This document shows, piece after piece, positions 29,357 to 39,130 of a stretch of DNA of 64,000 nucleotides (positions are counted from its first letter, which is position 1; the number at the start of each line of letters is the position of its first letter). The notes under the pieces were generated by a model. It was not told the origin of the DNA. It saw nothing but the letters and a program-made list of their open reading frames with translations, and searched no databases. The position numbers and the translations under genes are program-made. Origin of the DNA: Tatlockia sp. (GTDB taxonomy: Bacteria > Pseudomonadota > Gammaproteobacteria > Legionellales > Legionellaceae); the NCBI GenBank assembly GCA_013697955.1, contig JACCVV010000089.1, positions 1-64,000 of the forward strand, in the 5' to 3' direction.

Positions 29357-30877
29357 ATGCATAGTCGTCTGGAAAAAGCAGAGGTTAGTGAAAGTCAAGA
29401 ACTTGAAATATTAAATATAACACATTCATCTAACTTAAAAGACTTATTAAGCAGTTTGCATTTAGACAAAGTTTACAGACCAAAATTAATTTCCCTTTTT
29501 TTAGGTGAAAAAGTTCTAAACCTGGTATCGACAACTAAGGAATTAAATCAAGTCCTTTTCTATTGTTGTTATGATTATCAATTGATTTTTGAAAAAATTG
29601 GTGATCGTATCTATGAGATTGTTGAAAGTTTATTTGATACCAGAGAGATAGAAAAGAGACATTTGCCTGCATTATTTCTTTACATGGGGTTAGATTATGT
29701 AGCAAGTTTGGTTGATTGCCATTTTTATCTTGTGGAAACTTTACCGCAGATAGATCAGTCAAAACGATTAGGTTTCATAGAATCGATTGGCTTTGATAAG
29801 GTACGCGGTTTTATAAGAAATGATAAAGAATATCAGGCTATATACAAACTAATGCCAGCAGAAACACATCGTTTTTTAGATCAAAATTTTAAGTTATTTG
29901 ACGCGAAATTAACCTATCTCAAGCAAAAAAATTATCTACCACCTCTTGCAAAAAAGGTTTATCCCCTTGTGTCTAAAACTGGATATCAAAATATTTTATT
30001 TCCGAATTTTTTAGATGACAAACGGCTTGTAGGGTTATCAGCAAAAGTTGGCTATTATTACGGTCATCTTATCGTTTATAACGTAGAACAAGATTGTATA
30101 GAATATTTATCAAAAAATAATCAGTTTAAGGAAATTTATAAAATTTCTGAGAATACCTTCCTTGTTAATGAAAGTGATTCAAATGAATTACATGAATTCC
30201 AATGGACAGAAAACAAACTCAAACTAGTTGATCAAATAAAGTTACCCACTCATACCTTTGGTGAAGAAAGGATCATGGGAACAATAAATTACACAGATCA
30301 AAAATGGTTTTTTCTACGAGTTCAAATGTCTGGTCCCTCTAACAAGTGTAAATCCTGGTTTCTGGATGCTCTTGATCTTGCTGACTTAAGTGTCACTCGT
30401 GAATTTAGTAGCGATGTACATCAACATACCTATGTTGATAGCCTAGCTTTGTTGCCTGATGGTAAAACCTTAATTGCTTGGGATAGTGGTTTTAATAACC
30501 ATAAAAATGGATCGAGGGAAAAAACGTTTGAATTTTGCTTAATTGATATAGCAACTTTCAAAGCCCAGACTATTACCCTGCCGTTAGAATCAGAAATAGA
30601 ACCTCTAAATAAAGTTAATTTCAAAGTAAATAATAATTCTGTAAATCTTGAGATTTCTTTTACGGGAGATTCAATTTATGTTAAGCCTTTATATGATATT
30701 CCCTTCACTACTTGCTATGATTTTTCCTATAAAATTTTGGAAAAGCAAAAAATTCTCGATGAAAAAACTAAAAGCATTCGAATTAGCATGTACACCTTTT
30801 TCAATAATGAAGAGATTAATAATTCGCAGTCAAAAGATGCCTATGTTGACAAGAATTCAAATCAAAATAGCATGTGA
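29357..30877 (+). CDS. Orphan protein with four ~31-residue helical repeats, effector candidate
   Basis: Family not recognised. Residues about 45-180 contain four repeats spaced 29-34 residues, each with a core like (L/I/M)Gxx(V/I)xx(L/V/F)(V/I). Their glycines are at 50, 82, 111 and 145 (LGEKVLNLV, IGDRIYEIV, MGLDYVASLV, IGFDKVRGFI). The C-terminal two thirds alternates short strands with polar turns and could be a beta-propeller-like domain. There is no signal peptide or membrane helix. The polar tail has Glu-Glu about 22 residues from the end. Such repeat proteins are frequent among Legionella effectors; this is inference. Confidence 0.6.
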   Translation: MHSRLEKAEVSESQELEILNITHSSNLKDLLSSLHLDKVYRPKLISLFLGEKVLNLVSTTKELNQVLFYCCYDYQLIFEKIGDRIYEIVESLFDTREIEKRHLPALFLYMGLDYVASLVDCHFYLVETLPQIDQSKRLGFIESIGFDKVRGFIRNDKEYQAIYKLMPAETHRFLDQNFKLFDAKLTYLKQKNYLPPLAKKVYPLVSKTGYQNILFPNFLDDKRLVGLSAKVGYYYGHLIVYNVEQDCIEYLSKNNQFKEIYKISENTFLVNESDSNELHEFQWTENKLKLVDQIKLPTHTFGEERIMGTINYTDQKWFFLRVQMSGPSNKCKSWFLDALDLADLSVTREFSSDVHQHTYVDSLALLPDGKTLIAWDSGFNNHKNGSREKTFEFCLIDIATFKAQTITLPLESEIEPLNKVNFKVNNNSVNLEISFTGDSIYVKPLYDIPFTTCYDFSYKILEKQKILDEKTKSIRISMYTFFNNEEINNSQSKDAYVDKNSNQNSM

Positions 30878-31181
30878 TCAAATATTAAATTAAATCAAAA
30901 TAGTTGACGGGAATCTTCTACGCGTTTGATTAATGTAATTGAATTGAGTTCTTCTCAATGAATTAAGCCTGTGTGTTGGCTTAGGCCCCAGCAGTTCAAT
31001 TGGAGTGAATAGATTATTAAAGGCTTCAGTAGCATTCTCAAGAAATGTGATTTACCTATACTTTTAGAATTAAAGTTTTTTACCACTCTAATGAAAAATA
31101 GGATGCTAATCTATTCAAAATTAAACCTAAAAGCTAAAATTTAAATGTAAAAGATTTTCACAAACCCAATAAACAAGTTTT
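30878..31181. other. Intergenic region with tandem small hairpins
   Basis: A 304-base gap between convergent genes. It holds TTGACG at 30903-30908, then two perfect 6-bp stems: ATTGAG/CTCAAT at 30943-30959 and TAAGCC/GGCTTA at 30964-30983. The remainder is AT-rich without an ORF. It could be the 3' structure of the upstream gene or a small RNA; nothing more can be supported. Confidence 0.35.
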
Positions 31182-32567
31182 CTATTTTTTCTTAACCCTT
31201 CTCATTAACCTTTTTTTCTTTTTAATTTGTCGCACACTAAGCTTGTTTACCCTGCCTTTGAAAGGATTGGTAGATCCTTTAAATTCAAGTTTAAGTGGCG
31301 TTCCGATTAAGCCTAATTGTTCGACAAAGGCATTGCTCAGGTAGCGTTTATAGCTATCGGGCAAAGAATCCACTTGGTTGCCGTGGATTACAATAATTGG
31401 GGGATTATGGCCGCCAGCATGAGCATATCGTAATTTAATTCTTCGTCCGTTTACTAAGGGGGGGGTATGTTGAGTTACAAGATCCTGCAGTAGTCGGGTT
31501 AACTGTGGGGTGGAAAATTTTTGAGTTGCTGATTTATAGGCTTCATCAATATCTTTGAAAAGCAGACCAACACCACTACCATGCAAAGCTGAGATAAATC
31601 TGATTTTGGCGAATTGAACAAAACTTAATCTTCGACCTATCTCATTACGTACCTGCTCTTTATGATCCTCATCCAATCCATCCCATTTATTGACAGCGAT
31701 TACCAGTGCCTTACCGGCTTCAATAACCATAGATAAGATATTCATATCCTGATCGGTCAAACCTTCGCGGGCATCGATAAGAATCATACAAACATGAGTC
31801 TCTTTAATCGCTTGTAGGGTTTTAATGATAGAAAATTTTTCAATTTTTTCGTCTACTCGCGAGCGACGGCGTACACCTGCTGTATCAATTAAAGTATAGG
31901 ATTTTCCATCACGTTCGAAAGGTATGGAAATACTATCGCGTGTAGTGCCGGGCATATCATAAACCACGACTCGCTCTTCACCTAAAATACGATTAATCAG
32001 CGTGGATTTGCCTACATTTGGTCTGCCAGCGAATGCGATTTTTACGACTTTTTCATCGGACGTGTCGTCAATTTCCGGTGGCTCATCAAGTGGTAAGGCT
32101 TCCATCAGAGGTTGCATACCGCGACCATGTGAGGCAGAGATAGCATGAATATCGTTAAATCCCAAGCGCTGAAAATCTGAACACACTAAATCTTCATCAA
32201 GCCCATCAATTTTATTAACAACCAACATTACCGGTTTGTTAATTTTGCGAAGCTTCAAGGCAATGCTTTCATCAATTCCGGTTAATCCGTCGCGAGCATC
32301 AACGAGAAATAAAATGAGCGTTGCTTCTTCAAGTGCCGTTTCCGATTGTTTAGACATTAAGGCATCAACGGCTAAATCATCAACGCCAACACCACCGGTA
32401 TCGACTACGATAAAAGGTCTTTTTTCATACTGAGCCTGACCATATTGCCTGTCACGAGTAAGACCAGGGAAATCGGCAACCAGGGCATCCTGGCTGCGAG
32501 TAAACCGGTTGAAGAGAGTAGATTTTCCCACATTGGGACGGCCAACAAGAACAATAACAGGAATCAT
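31182..32567 (-). CDS. der: Ribosome-assembly GTPase Der (EngA)
   Basis: Essential GTPase with two tandem G domains, needed for 50S subunit maturation. P-loops GRPNVGKST appear near residue 8 and again near 181. DTGG and DTAG G3 motifs and NKID and NKWD G4 motifs match each domain. A C-terminal KH-like domain and a strongly basic tail ([13 protein letters not shown]) follow. The length of 461 residues is normal. It lies three bases after bamB, at the end of the hisS-yfgM-bamB-der unit. Confidence 0.96.
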   Translation of the reverse strand: MIPVIVLVGRPNVGKSTLFNRFTRSQDALVADFPGLTRDRQYGQAQYEKRPFIVVDTGGVGVDDLAVDALMSKQSETALEEATLILFLVDARDGLTGIDESIALKLRKINKPVMLVVNKIDGLDEDLVCSDFQRLGFNDIHAISASHGRGMQPLMEALPLDEPPEIDDTSDEKVVKIAFAGRPNVGKSTLINRILGEERVVVYDMPGTTRDSISIPFERDGKSYTLIDTAGVRRRSRVDEKIEKFSIIKTLQAIKETHVCMILIDAREGLTDQDMNILSMVIEAGKALVIAVNKWDGLDEDHKEQVRNEIGRRLSFVQFAKIRFISALHGSGVGLLFKDIDEAYKSATQKFSTPQLTRLLQDLVTQHTPPLVNGRRIKLRYAHAGGHNPPIIVIHGNQVDSLPDSYKRYLSNAFVEQLGLIGTPLKLEFKGSTNPFKGRVNKLSVRQIKKKKRLMRRVKKK

Positions 32568-32570
32568 TAA

Positions 32571-33737
32571 TTAACTCACAGAAAAACGGCTTAATTTACC
32601 ATTGGCAGACATTAGATAAACATTCTTACCAGCAACAGTCGGTGCAATAGCGACAGCACCACCTACTTGAGAACGAGAAACTAGCTCACCATTATTTTTT
32701 AGCAAAACATGCAACAGGCCAGTTTTATCGGCCAGAACTAAACGATCACCCATTAAAACAGGTTCTGTCAGCCCTCGTGCTTTTAATGCAACCTGCTTCC
32801 AATTGACATGACCATTTTGTCTGTTAATCGCCCAAACAACATCCTCGCTATCGGTAAGATAAATGGTTTGTCCATCAACAGTCATATTCTTGTAAACTGA
32901 TGCAGGTTTGCGCCAGATAAACTGGCCATCCGTTAGGGATAAAGCCCCAATATAACCTTGATAACTGGCTAAATAAGCTACATTACCGCGAACAATAGGA
33001 TCGGCATCTATATCAACCAACCGTTCCACATCAGAAGAACCGCTGGCAAAGGCTATACTGCGTTGCCAGATTAAATGTCCAGTCTGTAGGTCAAGCGCAT
33101 CCATTTTACCGTCTGAATGACCAACAAGAACCAATTTGTTACCAACAATAACCGGAGAAGAACTTGCCTTTAAGATAAGACTGGGAGCGGCATGTTCTGC
33201 CATCCATAATTTATGGCCATCCGATAAATCAAAAGCATATAAATTGCCGTCAATCGTTTTGGCAATTAGCTTATTACCATTGATTATTGGCTTTGATAAC
33301 ACTTCTCCAGAAGCTTTAGCTTCCCAAAGTTGAGAGCCATCAGACTGTTTAAGCAATAACAGAGTTGAAGAATCAGTTCCTAAGGCAATATAACCTGAGC
33401 CAAGCGTTGGGCCACTTACTATGCCGCTATCAATATTTTTAGTCCAAATAACCTGACCACTGCTCTTATTAATAGCTTGAATTAACCCGCTAGCATCTGC
33501 TGTATAAATAATATTGCCAATTATTTCAGGTTTTAATTTTAAATTCGCATTAGTTTTTTGACCCTTACCGGCCGAAACTGACCATTTTTCCGTTATCTTT
33601 GCATTCGATTTGATAGGCGCTAGAGCTTTTGGTGCAGGTGCATTATCAACACCAAGCATATAATCATCCACCTTTGAACAGGCTTGCAGAGAAAGACACA
33701 GGGCTAAAGCCAGAATTTTTTTATTCATTTGTAACAT
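32571..33737 (-). CDS. bamB: Outer-membrane assembly lipoprotein BamB
   Basis: Beta-propeller lipoprotein of the BAM complex that inserts outer-membrane proteins. The N-terminus carries a lipobox LQAC ending at Cys20, so the mature protein is lipidated and periplasmic. Repeated PQQ-like blades follow (for example GQVIWTKNID, GSQLWEAKA, GHLIWQRSIA, GQFIWRKPA). The first of two ATGs is chosen because AGAGG lies four bases upstream. The 388-residue length and the position between yfgM and der are standard. Confidence 0.95.
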   Translation of the reverse strand: MLQMNKKILALALCLSLQACSKVDDYMLGVDNAPAPKALAPIKSNAKITEKWSVSAGKGQKTNANLKLKPEIIGNIIYTADASGLIQAINKSSGQVIWTKNIDSGIVSGPTLGSGYIALGTDSSTLLLLKQSDGSQLWEAKASGEVLSKPIINGNKLIAKTIDGNLYAFDLSDGHKLWMAEHAAPSLILKASSSPVIVGNKLVLVGHSDGKMDALDLQTGHLIWQRSIAFASGSSDVERLVDIDADPIVRGNVAYLASYQGYIGALSLTDGQFIWRKPASVYKNMTVDGQTIYLTDSEDVVWAINRQNGHVNWKQVALKARGLTEPVLMGDRLVLADKTGLLHVLLKNNGELVSRSQVGGAVAIAPTVAGKNVYLMSANGKLSRFSVS

Positions 33738-33751
33738 AATACCTCTTTTTA

Positions 33752-34426
33752 TTAAGTTGCCTGGCCAGAACTCGCGGTGGCTTTCAAAGACTGATTTAAT
33801 GCTGCCAGCTCATTGGTTTTCATTTCTAGAAAAAGATTACCCATGCCATTAGTTCGGACTTCGGTTATTGCTTCCTTATATGAAAGAACAGCTTGTTGGA
33901 ACTGGCCTGTCGCAGTGAAAATATCGCCCTTTAATTCATTCACAACTGGCATATAAGCTTTATCATCGACCACTGATAATTCCGTCAATGCTTCAGAATA
34001 AGCCTTTTTAGAAGAAAGTAATCGAGCTATACGTAATCGAGCAATTTGTTTTAATGCGGACATTTTGGAATTTTTCACAACATATTCCAATGATTCGAGC
34101 GCTTTATCATAGTTTTCTTCATTAACCTGCAATTTAGCAAAAGCAAGCCGAGCTGCATCAGCGTAGACTGTCTTGGGATAATCATTGATCAACTGATTTG
34201 CGTAGGCCTGGATACCTTTATCATCTTTATTTGAAAAGGCAACCATAAGTCGTTCATAGGCAGAAGAAGCCTGGGATTTGACTTTATCCTGGTGCCAATT
34301 CCAGTATTTATAGCCTGCAATGGCCAGCAAGATTAAGGAGAGGATTATTGTTAAGGTATTAGAATGTCTGGTCCACCATTTTTTAATAGCTGCTAATTGT
34401 TCTTCTTCTGTCATATAACCTGTCAT
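33752..34426 (-). CDS. yfgM: YfgM-family TPR membrane protein
   Basis: Ancillary SecYEG-associated chaperone-like protein. One membrane helix lies near residues 23-43 (LTIILSLILLAIAGYKYW), with the rest in the periplasm. A short charged cytoplasmic start (MTEEEQLAAIKKWW) is typical. The periplasmic part is TPR-like, with repeated YADAARLAFAKLQV and ARLRIARLLSS helices. The length of 224 residues is slightly above usual. It lies between hisS (one-base gap) and bamB, the conserved order. Confidence 0.9.
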   Translation of the reverse strand: MTGYMTEEEQLAAIKKWWTRHSNTLTIILSLILLAIAGYKYWNWHQDKVKSQASSAYERLMVAFSNKDDKGIQAYANQLINDYPKTVYADAARLAFAKLQVNEENYDKALESLEYVVKNSKMSALKQIARLRIARLLSSKKAYSEALTELSVVDDKAYMPVVNELKGDIFTATGQFQQAVLSYKEAITEVRTNGMGNLFLEMKTNELAALNQSLKATASSGQAT

Positions 34427-34427
34427 T

Positions 34428-35723
34428 TTATACTCCTGAATCTTTATTACTGACCGCAGTCTGTAGATAATTAATTAATTCCCTTTGTGGAATGGTTCGT
34501 TGTTCTTCATAGCTACGTAAATTTTTAACACCTACTTCTTTACGTGTAATTTCTTCTTCACCAAGAATGAGAGCGAAATCTGCCCCACTTTTATCTGCTC
34601 TTTTAAACTGACTTTTGAAAGCACCGCCGGCTGTGTTGGTTATAATTTGCCAGCCTTGATTGGTTGAGCGTAATTCTTCAGCAAGAATCAATGCATCTTC
34701 AAGTGCGTCTTTACCATTTGCAATGATAAAGATTGATGGTTCTTTAATACAGTCCTTTTTAATGTCTAGAGACTCCATTAATAAAAGCAGACGCTCAGCC
34801 CCCATAGCAAAACCGATTGCAGGCGTGGGATTGCCTCCCAGATGCTCAACGAGGGCGTCATAACGTCCTCCTGCGCAGATGGTAGCCTGGCTACCAAGCT
34901 TGCCAGTAACCCATTCAAAGACCGTATGGCCGTAATAATCTAAACCCCGTACTAAGAAAGGATTGACGGAGTAGGGAATTCCTAATTTTTTTAAACCAGC
35001 ACACAAGTCATCAAACCGGGTTCTGCTCTCATTAGATAAAGAATCAATCAGAAGCGGCGCATCTTGTATCAATGATTGCATTTCCGGATTTTTTGAATCT
35101 AAAATTCGCATTGGATTTTTTTCAAGTCGGCGCTTAGAGTCTTCATCCAATTTATCATAATGGGTTTTAAAATAGGCTATCAGTTTAGTTATATATTCGT
35201 TACGCTCAGCTAATTCACCAAGGGTGTTAATTTGCAAATTAACTTCTTCAGAAATACCAAGCGCTTGCCAAAAACGTTTGCACAAGGCAATTAGCTCTAA
35301 TTCAATTGCAGTAGTCGCCATACCAAAGGTTTCAACCCCAAATTGAAAGAATTGCCTATAACGGCCTTTTTGGGGCTTTTCATGCCGAAACATTGGGCCA
35401 AAATACCAAAGCTTTTGCAGCTGATTATGAAGTAAGCCATTTTCTAAACAAGCACGAAGACAACCCGCAGTTCCTTCCGGACGAAGCGTTAAGCTATCTC
35501 CGTTAAGATCCTGAAAACTGTACATTTCTTTTTCGACGATATCAGTTAAATCCCCAATCGTTCGCTTGAATAATTGCGTGTTTTCAACAATGGGAAAACG
35601 AATTTCCTGATAGCCGTACTGCATTACACAGGAACTGAATAGCTCTTCAAGCCTTCGCCAGGCTGAAGTTTGGTGAGGAAGAATATCATTCATTCCTCTC
35701 ACTGCTTGTATTTTCTCAGCCAC
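34428..35723 (-). CDS. hisS: Histidyl-tRNA synthetase HisS
   Basis: Class II aminoacyl-tRNA synthetase of 431 residues. Motif 1 lies near the start (RGMNDILPHQTSAWRRLE), and motif 2 includes RYRQFFQFGVETFG. The histidine-A motif VRGLDYYGHTVFEW and motif 3 AIGFAMGAERLLLLM are intact. The C-terminal anticodon-binding domain is complete. It overlaps rodZ by eight bases; ispG, often found between them in relatives, is not here. Confidence 0.96.
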   Translation of the reverse strand: MAEKIQAVRGMNDILPHQTSAWRRLEELFSSCVMQYGYQEIRFPIVENTQLFKRTIGDLTDIVEKEMYSFQDLNGDSLTLRPEGTAGCLRACLENGLLHNQLQKLWYFGPMFRHEKPQKGRYRQFFQFGVETFGMATTAIELELIALCKRFWQALGISEEVNLQINTLGELAERNEYITKLIAYFKTHYDKLDEDSKRRLEKNPMRILDSKNPEMQSLIQDAPLLIDSLSNESRTRFDDLCAGLKKLGIPYSVNPFLVRGLDYYGHTVFEWVTGKLGSQATICAGGRYDALVEHLGGNPTPAIGFAMGAERLLLLMESLDIKKDCIKEPSIFIIANGKDALEDALILAEELRSTNQGWQIITNTAGGAFKSQFKRADKSGADFALILGEEEITRKEVGVKNLRSYEEQRTIPQRELINYLQTAVSNKDSGV

Positions 35724-36294
35724 CGTTAGCCATCTCCATGGGTGATATGGGATTGCTTATTGGCGGGTTAAGCAGAGAATGCATTTTTGATAAATCAGTT
35801 AAACGAATTTCATTTTCTACCTTGGCAGGCTTTATTTCTGCCGCTACTGGTTTGCTTTTTGAAGAAAGAACCTGTTGCCCATCATTATTTTTTTGCCACC
35901 AAAAACTGACTACTACAATGGCACCCACTGCGATCAGACCTGTAAGGATACGAACTGCACGCTCACTTTTATTTGATTCTCGCCGCGATTGCCAAAGCGC
36001 CTTTTCCAATTTTCGTTCAGTTGAATAAGTTGAATTGAAGATCTCTAATAAAGGCTCGGGAGACATACCAAGTAGCTTCGCATAAGCTCTTAAATAGCCT
36101 TTAATGAAAACTGGTTCGGGCATTTGGTCATAATCATCCGCCTCTAGTAACTCGATAATTCTGACTCTAAGATGCAATTTACCCGCGACATATTCCTGAC
36201 TATATCCCTTTTTTTCACGTACTCGCGCTAACTGCATGCCAGGTTTTTCTTGAGTACCTCTATGCATTTCATCGATTGCTGTAGTTGTATTCAT
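35716..36294 (-). CDS. rodZ: RodZ-like helix-turn-helix membrane protein (short form)
   Basis: Cytoskeleton-linked membrane protein that connects MreB to the wall machinery. The cytoplasmic HTH spans about residues 20-85 (GMQLARVREKKGYSQEYVAGKL) and includes PVFIKGYLRAYAKLLG, the family pattern. One membrane helix lies at about 113-133. The protein is only 192 residues, well short of E. coli RodZ (337), and lacks the C-terminal periplasmic beta domain. The stop is in an ordinary coding context, so this looks like a genuine short form. It sits between pilF and hisS. Confidence 0.85.
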   Translation of the reverse strand: MNTTTAIDEMHRGTQEKPGMQLARVREKKGYSQEYVAGKLHLRVRIIELLEADDYDQMPEPVFIKGYLRAYAKLLGMSPEPLLEIFNSTYSTERKLEKALWQSRRESNKSERAVRILTGLIAVGAIVVVSFWWQKNNDGQQVLSSKSKPVAAEIKPAKVENEIRLTDLSKMHSLLNPPISNPISPMEMANGG

Positions 36295-36383
36295 TGTTTG
36301 CTCCGATATCGATTTGTCGTCATTCTACTGCCAAAGTATGCAAAATGTTAACAGACCTTAAAAATTGTTCAAATTATTCTAAC

Positions 36384-37109
36384 TTAGAGATAAGCTTTTC
36401 CCGCTTCCTTATCACCTAAGCGATGAGAGGCTTCTACTGCTAAAGCGAGTAATTCAGGGTCATCTGCACTCAGCTTTGCATATTTTTTCATATGGGCTAA
36501 GGCTTTTTCAGCCTGATTTATCTTTAGTTCAATTTTTACTAATTCATAGAGGGATTGTTTTCTTTTAGGATCCAGTTCCAATGCTTTAGAAAAAAACTGT
36601 TTAGCTTTTAGGTAATTAGGAATGGCTGCTGCACATAAACCGGCATTTTCATAAGCACCAGCCGTATTGACGTAATAAACATCTTTAACAGCGCTTAAAA
36701 AATATTTTTCCGCTTCTTTATAATGGCCGAGGCGGCATAAATGACTACCATAATTATTCAGTTGCTCACCCTTTTTTGGAGCTAATGCCAAAGCCTTTTT
36801 GTAATATTTATCTGCTTCTTTTAGCTCGCCAGTCGTTTCAAAATAATAGGCAATTGCAGCATTTACATCAGGTGAATCCGGGGCTAATTTTAGTGCAGTT
36901 AATAATTTACGCTTGGCTCTAAGTCTATCTTCTTGTTCCAAATAGGCCAAACCCAGTTGTGTATTATAAAGCGCAGCATCGTTTTGCTTTTTAGTAAAAA
37001 GAACACTTTCGGAATCCAGGGAATTTTTCTGTTGGCAGGCTTGGAGAAACAGCAGAAATAAACACAACATCAAACGCAAAAAATTAAACACAATGACCAC
37101 GGGGTACAA
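36384..37109 (-). CDS. pilF: Type IV pilus biogenesis TPR lipoprotein PilF/PilW
   Basis: Outer-membrane lipoprotein that helps the PilQ secretin multimerise. A lipobox LQAC follows a hydrophobic stretch near residues 10-25. About six TPR helices pairs follow (for example AIAYYFETTGELKEADKYYK). The frame opens with TTG at 37109, but a TATAAT lies only 13 bases upstream. GTG at 37091 or TTG at 37079 are therefore equally likely starts, and both keep the Arg before the hydrophobic core. It occupies the conserved slot between rlmN and rodZ. Confidence 0.85.
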   Translation of the reverse strand: MYPVVIVFNFLRLMLCLFLLFLQACQQKNSLDSESVLFTKKQNDAALYNTQLGLAYLEQEDRLRAKRKLLTALKLAPDSPDVNAAIAYYFETTGELKEADKYYKKALALAPKKGEQLNNYGSHLCRLGHYKEAEKYFLSAVKDVYYVNTAGAYENAGLCAAAIPNYLKAKQFFSKALELDPKRKQSLYELVKIELKINQAEKALAHMKKYAKLSADDPELLALAVEASHRLGDKEAGKAYL

Positions 37110-37121
37110 AAAAGATGTGCC

Positions 37122-37127
37122 ATTATA
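37122..37127 (-). promoter_or_regulatory. -10 element (TATAAT) ahead of pilF
   Basis: A perfect TATAAT on the minus strand. Its position implies a transcript start near 37115 and favours a pilF start codon downstream of 37109. No good -35 was seen. Confidence 0.35.
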
Positions 37128-37397
37128 ACCATTAAAAATCTAAAAATCACTCAGAGTCGTATTTAAAAGCGATCCTCTCCATACTAATCAATTTGAGTGA
37201 GCTCTTGTTCATCTTTTCGTACGCTGTAATTTCTTCCAATTCCAGCCAAGAGCTATGCCCACCCTGGATTTCCCCCTTCGATTAAAAAGTTAATTCAAAA
37301 GCATTTAAGGTGGTTAAGTAGAATCTTTATAAATCTGATAAATCTTTAAGGTGTCTCTTTATAAGAACAAATTAACAAATAGGACTGGTTTCTTAAT

Positions 37398-38513
37398 TTA
37401 GTTATCTTGAGTTGGTTTTTCTGCAAAATGCATTTTTTGCCAGCGCTGGGAACGGCTGGTTCTGTCTTTGACTTCGCCAGCTAGCTGGCCGCATGCTGCA
37501 TCAATGTCATCACCTCTGGTTTTGCGAGTAATTGTATTGATGCCTTTTGCAATCAATTTTTCTCGAAAAGCATCAATCGTAGCCTGAGATGAACGTTGAT
37601 ATTCTGTTAATGGAAAAGGATTAAATGGAATTAGATTTACTTTTGAGGGCACATCGCGCAAAAGAGTTATTAATTGGGCAGCATGTTCAGGTTGGTCGTT
37701 AACACCTTTTAACATTACGTACTCAAAGGTAACCTTTCTTTTAGGCTCATTTTTGAAATAGCTTCTACAAAGAGCCATTAATTCAGCCAAGGGATATTTT
37801 TTGTTGATTGGCACCAGTTTATTGCGCAATTCATCATTTGGTGCATGTAAGGAAACTGCAAGAGCAACCGGACTTGTTTCGCGTAAACGAGCAAGCTCTG
37901 GTAAGACACCGGAAGTACTTAAGGTGACACGCCGTTTGGATAATCCGTAGGCAAAATCATCCATCATTATATCCATCGCCTGAACTACATTTTCAAAATT
38001 TAGTAGCGGCTCGCCCATTCCCATCATAACGACATTGGTAACTTTTTTATCATGGGCGCCATTAGACAAAGATAATTCACGTACCGCAAGCCATACCTGG
38101 CCGATAATTTCAGCGGTGGAAAGATTGCGATTAAATCCTTGTTTGGCAGTAGAACAAAAGCTGCAGTTCAAGGCACAACCTATCTGCGATGAAACGCAGA
38201 GCGTGCCCCGATTTGCTTCTGGAATATAAACGGTTTCAATGCAATTCCCGCAACTTAGTTTTAGCAACCATTTCCGGGTACCGTCGTTTGATTTTTGGCA
38301 AGTTACAATTTCAGGCAAGTGAATTTCAGAAATTTCGCTAAGCCTTGTACGTAGCACCTTACCCAGATTAGTCATTTGCTCAAAATCATGAAAACCCGCT
38401 TGATGAATCCACTGCATTACCTGCTGGGCACGATAAGGCTTCTCACCCAGTTCAGTAAAAAATTCGCGCATTTGCTGATAAGAAAAATCCAACAAATTAA
38501 TTTTCTGACTCAT
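37398..38513 (-). CDS. rlmN: Dual-specificity RNA methyltransferase RlmN
   Basis: Radical SAM enzyme that methylates C2 of A2503 in 23S rRNA and A37 in some tRNAs. The CxxxCxxC cluster motif is Cys113, Cys117 and Cys120 (CALNCSFC). [17 protein letters not shown] and [10 protein letters not shown] follow. The catalytic C-terminal cysteine sits in [13 protein letters not shown]. The ATG at 38513 follows GGAG at eight bases and gives 371 residues; the GTG three codons earlier is rejected. It is downstream of ndk. Confidence 0.96.
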   Translation of the reverse strand: MSQKINLLDFSYQQMREFFTELGEKPYRAQQVMQWIHQAGFHDFEQMTNLGKVLRTRLSEISEIHLPEIVTCQKSNDGTRKWLLKLSCGNCIETVYIPEANRGTLCVSSQIGCALNCSFCSTAKQGFNRNLSTAEIIGQVWLAVRELSLSNGAHDKKVTNVVMMGMGEPLLNFENVVQAMDIMMDDFAYGLSKRRVTLSTSGVLPELARLRETSPVALAVSLHAPNDELRNKLVPINKKYPLAELMALCRSYFKNEPKRKVTFEYVMLKGVNDQPEHAAQLITLLRDVPSKVNLIPFNPFPLTEYQRSSQATIDAFREKLIAKGINTITRKTRGDDIDAACGQLAGEVKDRTSRSQRWQKMHFAEKPTQDN

Positions 38514-38565
38514 GAACAACACTCCATTAGGAGAACCATAGATCTCGATACTGAGATCTATTTAA

Positions 38566-38991
38566 TTACCTTTCGCAAATTTCATGCGGTTCGAAGAAAA
38601 ATGCAATTTCTTGCGCGGCAGTCTCTGCGCTATCAGAACCATGTACCGCATTGGCATCAATGCTATCAGCAAAATCAGCACGAATTGTTCCTGCTGCCGC
38701 TTCTTTAGGGTTTGTTGCACCCATTAAATCGCGATTTTTAGCAATAGCGTCAGGACCTTGCAGGGCTTGAATCATAACAGGACCGGAAATCATGAAGGAA
38801 ACCAAATCATTGAAAAAAGGACGTGCTTTATGAACAGCATAAAAGCCTTCTGCTTGCTCACGAGTAAGCTGAGCCATCTTGGCAGCAACTATATTCAAAC
38901 CTGCTTTTTCAAAACGTGAATAGATTTCACCGATAACTGATTTAGAAACTGCATCAGGCTTGATGATAGAAAGGGTTAATTCAGTTGTCAT
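38566..38991 (-). CDS. ndk: Nucleoside diphosphate kinase Ndk
   Basis: Transfers gamma phosphate between nucleoside triphosphates and diphosphates through a phosphohistidine. The active-site histidine is His117 in [12 protein letters not shown]. The start [16 protein letters not shown] and the [17 protein letters not shown] block are canonical. The ATG at 38991 follows GGAG at six bases and gives 141 residues; the 12-codon upstream extension is rejected. It opens the ndk-rlmN-pilF-rodZ-hisS-yfgM-bamB-der block. Confidence 0.97.
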   Translation of the reverse strand: MTTELTLSIIKPDAVSKSVIGEIYSRFEKAGLNIVAAKMAQLTREQAEGFYAVHKARPFFNDLVSFMISGPVMIQALQGPDAIAKNRDLMGATNPKEAAAGTIRADFADSIDANAVHGSDSAETAAQEIAFFFEPHEICER

Positions 38992-39130
38992 GTCACACTC
39001 CAGTATAATGAATATCAAGCGGCGCATTATACACGAAACCAGGGTCTGGTAGCTAGCCTAAGACAGGATGTTTAATTTTTGCATGAGATCAACATGAATA
39101 ATTAAATTCTGTCTGTGTTTATTCCAGATT

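Noticed and set aside
30900-31060. tRNA-like GTTCAATT segment
   Set aside because: No acceptor stem or anticodon arm could be built around it.
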